Below are positions 1-12,000 of a DNA stretch of 54,537 bases, in pieces. Under the pieces are notes generated by a model. That model was given only the letters and a program-made list of their open reading frames with translations, was not told the origin of the DNA and ran no database searches. The DNA is from JAVJRN01 sp047635055 (GTDB taxonomy: Bacteria; Bacteroidota; Bacteroidia; Cytophagales; Cyclobacteriaceae): NCBI GenBank assembly GCA_047635055.1, contig JBLIIJ010000013.1:1-54537 (forward strand). The letters are read 5' to 3'. The first letter of the stretch is position 1. Each line of letters begins with the position of its first letter. The position numbers were made by a program, and so were the translations under genes.

Positions 1-2
1 CA

Positions 3-3000
3 AATGTAGAATTATTAGATTTTTCATTTGGTGGTGTTGTAGCTAGTGCGATTTTGGATGCTGCATCTTCTTCAGCGCTAAATAATGGTGCTGATATAGA
101 TGTTTCTGATAGTGACAATTATATAACCTTTGACGTTGATATATCTGGGACTAGCGCTATTGCAGTGACTTATGATGGCAGTCTTGGAGATAATGCTGTA
201 TTTATCAGAGATGCAGCAGGAAATGGGGCGGTAGTAGGCGGAACAAGTGATATTGACCTTGCGCCACCATATTTTTTAAGTAGTACATTCTATGATCATA
301 ATGGAGATGGAGAAATAGAGGAAATTTTATTAGAGCTCAGTGAATCTGTAGATAATGCAAGTTTTGAAGTTAGAGATTTTTCACTAGGAGCGAGCTTTGA
401 AGAAAGTACTAACTCCGTTGACGGTGTTCTAAATGAAAATGGCGCTGCTTTAATTCCTGCAACTAATTCCATTGATGCGACTGATGCAGATCAATACGTG
501 ACTTTGGTAGTAAATATTGCTGGTACTGAGCCAGTGCAAATGATTTATGTTTACGATAATAATTCCACAAGAGTACAGGATGCCGCAGGAAATGGTGCAT
601 GGGATAATTCCAGTATCTCAACAATAGATAACGCCACTCCACGCATAACAGAGGCTAAGCAGTATGATATTGATCTTGACGGAAGTATTGATCAAATATT
701 ATTAACCTTTACAGAACCAATGTCTGAAAATTTAGGTTGGTTTAGCTCTTTTGAGATAAATGACTTTACCCTGGGCAATAGCTTTACAGGTGCTTCGAAT
801 AACGTATTAAGTGTAATTAATTCTGCAACTGCATCTGGACAAAACGCTACCGATCTGGGTGACAATGATCAGTTTATCACAATAAGTGTTGCTGTCGATG
901 GATCGGAAGGTATAAGTGTGTTGTATAATCAAACGGGAGTTTCTAATATCCAAGATGCTTCAGGAAATGAATTGATAGATAGTTATAATATCGGTTCTGG
1001 AGCTACATTTGGAATAATTGTCGATAATGCCGCTCCTCAATTTTACAATGCGTATTTCTTCGATCATGATGCGATCGGAACGGCTGGAAGCGGAAATATT
1101 GATGAAATAGTTATTGAGATGAGTGAGCCTGTGTCTGTAGCTAACGTTATAAGTTTAGAATTTTTGATCGATTCTGGAACAGCTATAGTATCCGATGTAC
1201 TTAATGAAGTTGGGGCAGCAAGTAATCCTTCCATAAATACTGTTGACCAATCTTCGACAGATCAATATTTCACATTAGCGGTAAATGTTACTGGAACAGA
1301 TCCAGTTGATGTTGATTATACAGGTAACTCCTTAAAAGACATTAGCCAAAATATTGTTGAAAATACGGAAAGCTTTAATGACATAGATTTGGCAGCACCC
1401 GTAATCCTTCAAACGTTTCAATATGATACTGATTTGAATGGCCATATTGATGAAATTGTCTTGGAGTTCACAGAGTCTATGACTAATGCTTCTTTCCATG
1501 AAAGTGATTTTATATTAGGCGTTGGGTTAGATGGCATTGCGAGTACTTCGCTAGCGGTCTTAGATCATAATACGGGAACAACTCCTGCTATTAATACTTT
1601 AGATGCCACTTCAAATGATGCCTATATCACCTTGAGTGTTTCTGTTAACGGAACGGCTGCTGTTAGTATAGATTATGATGTTGCTGGGGAAGGCACGTTG
1701 GAGGTCGAAGATTTGGCATCAACACCCAATCAGGCAATAAACCAATCCTCATCAAATAATAGTGATGAAGCTTTACCTGTCTTCTTTGATGCAAGCCAAT
1801 TTGATACTAATAGTGATGGGAATATTGATCATATAGTTTTCCAGATGAGTGAAAGTTTAGATTATACCAAATTCAAAGCAGCAAATTTTGATCTAGGAAC
1901 TGGGCTAAATGAGGTAGAGAGTATTGCTAATCAGTCCATTGCAGCAAATGGAGATAATGATGACTTGAATGATGCTGATAACTATGTCACAATGGAGGTA
2001 GATGTCACAGGAACTGCGGATGTTTCGGTTGCTTATAGAGTCTCAACTGGCGCTGAAGTACAGGATTTAGTTGGAAATAGGGCGTCAAACAATTTGAATA
2101 TTACAACAATAGATGAAGCACCGCCATTGGCTTTATTTGCTAGACAGTTTGATACGGAGATACCAATAGGTAGTGGAAATATTGATCAGATTATTGTTGA
2201 ATTCAGCGAAAACTTAGATTTAACAATTTTTCCAACGGAAATAGTCGATTTTGTCTTAGGTGCAGGATTGGTAAGATCAGTAGATAATACGACATCAGAT
2301 GAGTTTGTGATTCTGACAGTAGAGGTATCAGGTACTGATGATATAACAGTCGCTTATAATGGTATAGCTGGTTCAGTCCAGCTAAGTGATGGGACAAACA
2401 ATGCCTCGGAAAATGAGTCAATTAGTGCTATTGATTTAGCGTCTCCAGTATTCGTAAATGCTTTCCAATATGATGAGACAGCCGATGGGAATATTGATGA
2501 AATCGTTTTTGAGATGAGTGAGAATGTGGATTACAACACATTTGAATCTGCGGATTTCATATTAGGTACCGGCCTTAATGGCGTTCCAAGTTCCGTTACC
2601 GGATCAGTTGGAGCCACAGCAAGAAATGATGATAATGGAGATGCTAATGATAATTTCGTAACAGTAGAAGTTATTGTCAATGGTACCCAAGATGTTACCA
2701 TAGCATATAATCCAAATGGCGCAGGGTTGTCGAGAGTTCAAGATTTAGCCACCACACCAAATCAAACGATAACTAATGCTAGCATTCTTACAACAGATGC
2801 AGCACCACCATTGGCTTTATTTGCTAGACAGTATGATACGGAGACACCCATAGGTAATGGAAATATTGATCAGATTATTGTTGAATTCAGCGAAAACTTA
2901 GATTTAGCAACTTATCCAACGGAAACAGTGGATTTTGTCTTAGGTGCAGGATTGGTAAGCTCAGTAGATAATACGACATCAGATGAGTTTGTGATTCTGA

Positions 3001-6000
3001 CAGTAGAGGTATTAGGTACTGATGATATAACAGTCGCTTATAATGGTATAGCTGGTTCAGTCCAGCTAAGTGATGGGACAAACAATGCCTCGGAAAATGA
3101 GTCAATTAGTGCTATTGATTTAGCGTCTCCAGTATTCGTAAATGCTTTCCAATATGATGAGACAGCCGATGGGAATATTGATGAAATCGTTTTTGAGATG
3201 AGTGAGAATGTGGATTACAACACATTTGAATCTGCGGATTTTATATTAGGGACCGGTTTAAATGGCGTTTCAAGTTCCGTTACCGGATCAGTTGCGGCCA
3301 CATCAAGAAATAATGATACAGGAAATGCTAATGATAAGTTCGTTACGATGGCTGTCTCAGTTAACGGTTCAGATGATGTTGTTGTTGCCTATAATCCAAA
3401 TGGCGCAGGGTTGTCGAGAGTTCAAGATTTGGCCACCACACCAAATCAAACAATAACTAATGCGACCATTCTAACAACAGATGTGGCAAAACCTGTCTTT
3501 TATAACGCCCGTCAATACGATCAAGCGCCTTTGGATGGAGATATTGATGTAATAGTCATTGAGATGTCAGAAGGAATAAGCTCAAGTTCATTTGAAACAG
3601 GTGATTTTACTGTAGGTATTGGTTTCGATGGTACAGCGAGTACTGTTTTATCTATAAATAATTTCACAAGTTTAAATGATGATAATTCAGATACAGATCA
3701 ATTCGTATCTTTCGCTGTAAGTATTAATGGAACAGATGATGTAAGTGTTAACTACAATTCTTCAGGGGCATCAGGGGTAAGTACGCAGGATTTTTCAAGT
3801 AATGAAGCGATTGATGGATCCATTAATCCTGTAGATGAAGCCATTCCACTAGTTGTAGGTGTAGGAAGTTCAACAGGCGATGGATCTTACATGAATGCTG
3901 ACGTAATTGCTATAGAACCTGTGTTTACTGAGAATGTCATCGTAAATACTGTCGGTGGTGTACCAACAATTAGATTAGAAACTGGACCAATTGACCGTAC
4001 TGTTAGTTATACATCCGGTTCTTCTTCAGAAATACTGACATTCAATTATACGGTTGAGGTTGATGATAACTCTACTGATTTAGATTATCTAGCAATAGGT
4101 TCTCTTTCATTAAATGGTTCTTTAATAGAGGATAATTCGGGGAATAATGCGCTATTGACACTTTCAAACCCAGGAACTGCCAATTCTCTAGCTGCGAATC
4201 GAGCTATAATTGTTGATGGAATTTTGCCTATTATTCAAACAGCTTGGCAATACGATACTGACGGGGACGGAAATATCGATGAAATAGTCATTGATTTAAG
4301 TGAAGAGGTCGATGAAACAACTGCTCAAACTGCAGATTTCTCATTATCAAGTGGTACAGTTGATGCTGTGAGCTCATTGGTTTCTGGTAACATAGCTAAT
4401 GGATTAGATATTTCAGATAGTGACGAGTACTTGACCCTTGAGGTTTCTGTGACAGGGACTGCAGCTGTGACTGTGGCGTATTCCAAAGGTACGCTTACTG
4501 ATATTGCTGGTAATTTGGCTAATTCGATACCCTCAATTACTGTAAACGATCAGGCTGTTCCAGTGATTTCAAACGTCACTTCAACGACACCCGATGGAGC
4601 CTACAATGAAGGCGATATCATTCCAATAATATTCACACTTAGTGAGTCTGTTAAAGTGAGTGGTACTCCACAAATAACGCTTACAACAGGTGATACAGAT
4701 CAAATAGTTAATTATTCTTCAGGAACAGGTACCAGCACCTTATCATTTAATTATACCGTGGTTGGTCCGACGGCACCAAGTATTAGTGATGGAGATAATA
4801 TACTTGATCTTGCTTATCAAGATGGAACGTTGACCGCTGGTATCTCTATTCAAGATCAATCTGCTAATACCAACGATTTAACTTTGGCGTCTTTACCCGT
4901 TTCAGGAGGATCAGGCTCTTTAAGTAATAATAAAAATCTGGAGATTGATACTACGATACCAGCTCTGGAGTCGATAGGTTCCATGTCAATAAAAACGACT
5001 ATTGGGACAGATGGAATTGCAAAAGGAAATGACCCCAATGATAATGGAAGTGATCTAGCTGACATTGTGGTTATTACGATGGATTTTAATGATAACCTTC
5101 TGTCATCGCCCACAGTAATTGTAAGGAGTGGTGGATTTTTCATCAATAATACAGTGGCACTACAGGAGCTAAATGGTACGAATGAAGTGTGGACTGCAAC
5201 CTTTACTGTGAATAGACTAGATGCAGATGGTGCCATTACTTTTACAGTGGCGTATACTGATAAAGCTGGAAATCAAGGAATAACACTTGAAGCGTCTGAT
5301 ACTGATGGAACATCAATTATCATTGATAATACAAATCCGACAGTTTCTTATACGGTCGTGAATGATCCAACATTAAGTGATCCATATATTTTAACAGCTA
5401 AATTTTCTGAAGAAATGGTGGGTCTGACGATTGACGATTTCACTGTTACAACATCAAATGCTTTATTGAATAACCTACAAAACACGTCTGGGAATACATG
5501 GACCTTAGATGTGAACCCTTCGGACACGCAAACTGCCGTAGTAACAGTACAATTGAATGATGATGGGGCTACAGATGTAGCTGGAAATACCATTTCTGCA
5601 ACAACATTAACAACCTTGTTTGATGATCAACCACCAGTCTTAACGACGAGCAATAGTATATTCGGTCAAGCTCTTACGTTGACCGTTAATCAAAGTGAAG
5701 TCGGGGAGATTTATTATGCCATTTTCAATGATGGAGAAACAGTGGATATTGATAATGAAGCTATAAAAGCCCAAGCAACTGGGACTTTGACTACAGCACG
5801 TTTGGCTGGCGTGGCTAATGGACTCACTGATGCTGTAGCTAATTTGAACTATGTAGTAAGCGAGACTTTACCAGAATTGAGGGTAAATTATGACTTAAAA
5901 ATTGTCACTGAGGATAAGGTAAATCCAACTTTCAATTTATCACAACCAACCGAAATTGATATTACCTCTGGTGGGATTGTTATAACCGCGCCAGAACTAA

Positions 6001-9000
6001 CTGATATTTGTTTAGAGGGGGATTACTTCAATCTCAATGACATTGTATTAACCGAGACTATATCGACAGATTTTGTTAGCAGCAACTCTTTGGGCCGAAC
6101 GCTGAATTTGGCACTTCCTGATAATTTTGAATTCAATACATCTGTAGGTACTGTAACGGATAATGCAGGAGATGTAAATGTTGATAATTATACCATAAGT
6201 TATATTGGTACTTCGACCTTGGTCATTACTTATGATGTGCCCACAACAAGTCTATTGGATATAGTGACTATAAGTGGTTTAGAGATAAGAGCGCTTGGTA
6301 ATAATACAGTTAATAATGTCCAAGTTGTTCGTTCCGGAGGAACGGGAACTATTTACAGAGCCAACCTTGGTCAGTCTGTTGATCTGAATGAGAATTTTGC
6401 GACCATTTTTGCGACCCTTTCAACAGTAGCGCCATTTGATGCCATGCAGGTTGATATACCAAGTACAACCAACCCATATATTAATGAAAATGATTCAGGA
6501 ATTCTTGGTGATGAGAGTGGGGATGGCGTTACCGTTTATAATGCAGATGCAGCTAATTTGCTAACATCAACTCCATTTACAGTTAATCTTATTAATGTTG
6601 GCGATAGTGTGAAAGTTTACACTGATGCAAATCTCACATCACTTCAAACTACGTATAGTGCAACTCTAGCGTCCGATACCTACTCTCCTTCAGTAGAGGA
6701 ATTATTAGGGGCTGATGCTGCAACAGTTGATATGGGTGTTAATACTTTTTGGATTACCACACAGAGAGGAACCACCGTTAACTCTTGTGAAAGTGCAGCT
6801 ACCTTATATAGCGTTGCGATTATTAGGACGGAAAATAGTGCTAATACGACTGCATTTTCCTTGAAAAATAATATAGGAACGAGGCTAACTTTTTCTTTTC
6901 CAACTTCCGGCCATACAGGAACAATATTTTCGGGAAATGGATTGAGTGGCAAAAAGAATACTGCTGCATTTAAAGAAGCAGGTGAAAACGGATCATCCAT
7001 TCAGTTCATCCCATCTGCTGCTGCAAACGAAGTAACGACAGAAATAGTGACATATACCTTAACTAATAGTACGGGAATTGAAGCTAATTATGCTATTCGA
7101 TTTTATTTGACTGAATCAGATATTGTATTGGCTAGTACAAATTCTTCTGGGGCTTATCAAACACGAACGTATTGTCAAGATGAAGATGTGGTGGAATTAT
7201 TAATGACAACTCCGCAAGGGATAAATGTAGAAGGAGCAGATACACCAGACCCAGATTTCTTGACCATTCGTGTATACGATTACAGTTCTGGGGCGCGTGG
7301 AGTATCCTTGACCAATACAGTTTTTACAAACGCGCCTGATACGATCTCTGGTGCAACAAATACAGCTGGATGGATATTTGATCCGGCTTCTTTGAACGGT
7401 ACTGCGCCTTTGATAGGAAATAGATATCGGTATGACTTAGAATTTGTTTACGTCATTCAGGATGATCTTACCGATCAGGAAACGGAACTCGCTATCGAGA
7501 TTGTTCAAATATACCGATTACCTACAGTTGAAATTACCAACTTTAGAAACACGCTTGTACTTTCTGATTCGGCCTACTATTCCAATGATGATGATGCATT
7601 CGAAATCTCAGTGAATGTTACGTACAATGATAGTTCAGCTGTAGTAACCGATGAGTTTAACATTGATAGTTATGATATCTACAAATATGATGGGGAAGAA
7701 TATGTATTAGAAGCTACAGTTTTGGATGCTACTTTTAATCCAGCCGACCCCAATAACGATGGTACTTCTTATCCTGAGAGTGAGGAATTAGGTTTATATA
7801 GAATTATTTATACTACAGCTACAGAAGGAGACGCGCTTTCACCTCAAACATTTGCGCCTCCGGCATGTAATAGTACAGATACTGTAGATTTTGAGATATT
7901 GGCAATACCAAATTATCCAGGTATAATGACAGATAACACATCAACTGACATCATTGCTGGTGTTACGGATGGAGATTCGGGAAACGGTTATTTGTTAGAG
8001 TATTGTGAAGGAAGTATCATTGAATTTTTAAGTGTAGACCTTTCTTCTTTTGGTACTACTAATGTTTTGGTAAGATGGTATTCAGATTCATTACGCAATA
8101 ATGAAATCTCCAACAATGTCAGTGGCGATAATAACGAAGTAATCAATATTGCCAACCAGTTTTTTGGGGGAAACACGGAACCAACGGGTAGACAATCTGC
8201 CAGATTCTATTACAGTATTACTAATAATACAAATTTGAAAACTGGGGTAAATGGGGCTAATAGCACGTCAACAAAAATGGGTTCTGAGTCCGAAACCAAT
8301 AAGGTGTTTGTTCAAGTTTATCCAGATCCTTCATTACCTGTTGTAGTTGGGCTTAATAATGCCACCAATGAGTATCAGTATACTGATAATTCGCGTAACA
8401 GCTTTAATAGTGCAGAATTAAGGGATGAATACTACTTTGAATATTGTGTTGCAGATGGAGAAATTGTTACCCTAAATAATGTTTTAATAGATGCCTCCCT
8501 TGACCAAAACCAACCAACAGAAAGTTACTTTATTTTGTATAACGTCAACTTGGCGGCTGTTGATAGTTTCCAAACAATTAATGCTAATACTGAGTACGCC
8601 ATTGCTAATCTTGACATCACAAAATTGTTAGATTATTCACCAGCCGATAGTACTTCGGTAGTGTTCTATTTATCACAAAGGGATCATGATAATAATTATC
8701 CTGATGAGGCGAATCAATATGTAGGCTGTGAGTCTAGTTTGCGAAAATTTAATATTGCAATTAATGTTATTCCTGAAATCCCAGACGCAGGTAGATTTTC
8801 TGGTGGATACAATAATATTGGTGTCGTAGAATATTATTTATGTAGTGGCGATGCTTTGTCCGATATTTCTGCTCCTACAACTCAAATAAGTGGTAATCAA
8901 TCCTATACTTGGTACAGACAAGTTGGTTTGGGTGTTGGGGATTCAATTACGACTACTGCGTTTAATAACAGATCTATCTCGATGAATGATTTGTTGAAAA

Positions 9001-12000
9001 GCGAAGATTTCGTGGATTTGGATACAATGAATTCAACAAATGCAACATTGACTTATTCTTATTATGTGACTCAAACATTTCGTACCAACGTACAAACTGG
9101 ATTTAGAGGATGTGAAAGTGATTATACGCAGGTTAACGTAAATGTAATACCTGATCCTACGGCACCACTTGTCCAAGATACGTTGCGCTATGAAGAAAGC
9201 TTTTGTTCAGGAACGACTGCAGGAGTGTCATACACGGTGAAAGTTAATGAAGGCGCAGAGTTAAATATTTATTCTGCTTCCGAAACGCAATTTGAAGGAA
9301 AGACATCTAGAGGTACTTTAATTGAAACTTTGACAGATGCTGATGAGAACGGTTTAATAACCATTACTTCTGATAATTTGGGAATCGGTACATTATCAGA
9401 GACGGTTGTGTATTTTAAATTATCTCAACAAACCAATATTGAGGTAGATGGATCACAGTTTGATGGTTGTGAAACAGAGATTCAGGATATGTCTAGAATC
9501 AAGTTGTATGTGTATAATTTGCCTGCAGACCCTTTGCTTGCTGATGAAACGTTATATTATTGTGATACTGATAAGGATGATATTGCGGCGGTGATTGCCA
9601 CTAATGTCGAAGAAGGTGGTTTTGTTCAGTGGTACGATAGAAATGATAACTTATTGTTTTTAGATAATAATGAAGATAGTTTAACAACATCAACAATTTT
9701 AGCAGGACTTCTGACCCTTGATGGAAGTCATAAAAGTGACAGCACCTATCTATTCAAATATCTGCAGCGAACAGATGTGGGTGCTGGAGTTTCAGCATTC
9801 GAAGGATGTTCGAGTGTTGGTGTTGGCACAAGGGCGCTTTCCGATACATTAAAGTTTACAATATCAGTGGTACGTACGCCTAATATTTCTGAAGTGCTAC
9901 TAGATGTAGATGGATCAAGATGTGAGTATGAGTTTAATAATTCAAGCACATTTGTCGAATTCAGTGGTATTAAAGATTGGTTGGGTGCGTCATCAGATAA
10001 AAACAATCAAAGCAGTATTAATTATTTCTCTTTCTGGAAAGTGGCTAATCCAATTGACCCTCTAACGGATGCGTTTACTAATGGTAGAGAGATAATAAGG
10101 GCAAATCCCAAAGAAGAAGGAACATTCACCATTGACATTAACTCACTTATTAAAGGGGATGGAAAGGATGATAATAATATTTCAGAGGATTCTGTGCTCA
10201 ACGTGTATATCACGCAGACAGTAGGGCAATTAACCAGTCAAAACTTTGCGGGATGTACCAGTGAGATAAAATTGGATACGATGAATTTGTATCCAGAACC
10301 TGCAGCTCCGGAGTTTTTGCTGACTACAGATCTTTTAAAATCAACAGAACTAAACGTTGATAATGGTAGTAGAGTCATTAATGCAAGTGGAAGTGATCAA
10401 GATTTGTCATGGTCTAATTATACCTATACCTTCTGTGATCAGTCTGATGCAAGCGCAGACGTATTTACAATTGCTTTGCCAAATGATGATGAACGCTATG
10501 TCTGGTATGATAATCGAAATGCCGGTGAAGCGAAAATTGACGCAAGCTTGAGAAGATCAACACTGAGTTTTACGGAAGCTTCTGGATCTGAGCTACTCAC
10601 ACGTTTGGAAATTGAGGAAAACAATAGTTATGTAAATGCGGGGAGACAATCATTTTTTGTAACAACCATAAGGAAAGGCTGTGAAACTCAACAATTAAAC
10701 CGTAATGAAATAGAGGCTGTGATTGGAGAAATCCCAGATCCTGTGTTCAGATGGTCGGGTTTGACAGCATCTCTAAATAACACGCTCCTTGAAATTAAAG
10801 ATGATAATTTAAAATCTAGAAATTTTGAAGATTCTGTGACGTCAGTTCGAGTAATTATAAACGGATTAGATAGTCCACTAGAGGTGGATGAGTCCTACGT
10901 ATTTACAAAAGAGGTATTGTCTTTCACTGATATTGACTCTTTGATATTGACGGAGGCTTTTCCTACTCAAAATTTCATAGCTGGTGATTATGAAGTCTCA
11001 ATCTCCATGACCTCTTCTCCAACTTGTACCCAGTTTAGTTATGATGTGTTAGATAGTACGCGTTTGATGACCTTATTGCCAACATTTTCCCTTAGTACGG
11101 TTGATGGGGATTTAGTAAATAATAGGTATGATGAAGACTTTGAGGCAATAGATTCAGGCTGGTTGATTGATCAACGTGATTATAATACTAATGGGTACCA
11201 AGATAGGTCCATAAATACGGGCTCGTCTTGGATCAATCAAAATGGAAGAATTGAAACTTCAAACGGACCCGACGGAAACTATAATAATAATGAACAATCA
11301 TGGATATACTCTCCAAATTTTAATACGGCTGATTTAAATAATCCTATCGTAGGCTTGGATATGAACTATGCTTTTGGCGATACAAGAGATGGGGTGGTAC
11401 TTCAATTCTCTAAAGATGACGGGGCTACTTGGGAAAAAACCGGTAGTTACAGTAATGTTAATGAAGTAAATGGTTCAGTGGATTTCAATGGTACCACTGG
11501 TGTTAATTGGTATTTCAGCACAAATATTGAAGCAGAGCCAGGGCAATACGGAGCATTGTCTTCAAACCGCGGTGTTTATAAAAACGAAGAAGATGGAACT
11601 ATTATTGGATTTAATAAAGGCGCTAACGGTTGGTCTAGAGACATACCAGATCTTAGCGATATTACGCTTGATATAACAGGGCTGAATGATGCATTAACCC
11701 AATTTAAAACTTTATTTGAAGGATTAAATTCGATAGAAAGTAATGAAAATATAAGGTTCAGGTTTGCGCTCGGTTCGAATGCTGCAGGTACATCAAAAGG
11801 GTTTGTGTTTGATAACTTCAAGGTTTTTGATGGAGAAAAGGTACCGCTAATTGAAACATTTAATTCTTCAGAATCTGCAATAGCCAAAGGTGCATTTGTA
11901 GTTGCCAACGACTTATTACCAACAGGAAATGGCTTTGTGTGGATTAACTATTTCACTGATCTTGCCTCGTCAGGAGCAAATGATGAGTTAAATGAAGTTA

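Noticed and set aside
2203..3105. Two similar minus-strand open frames 684 bases apart
   Set aside because: They are mirror readings of the duplicated repeat inside the giant gene; they recur only because the repeat recurs.
9746..10213. Antisense open frames opposite the giant gene
   Set aside because: No start context or family; the sense strand is clearly coding.
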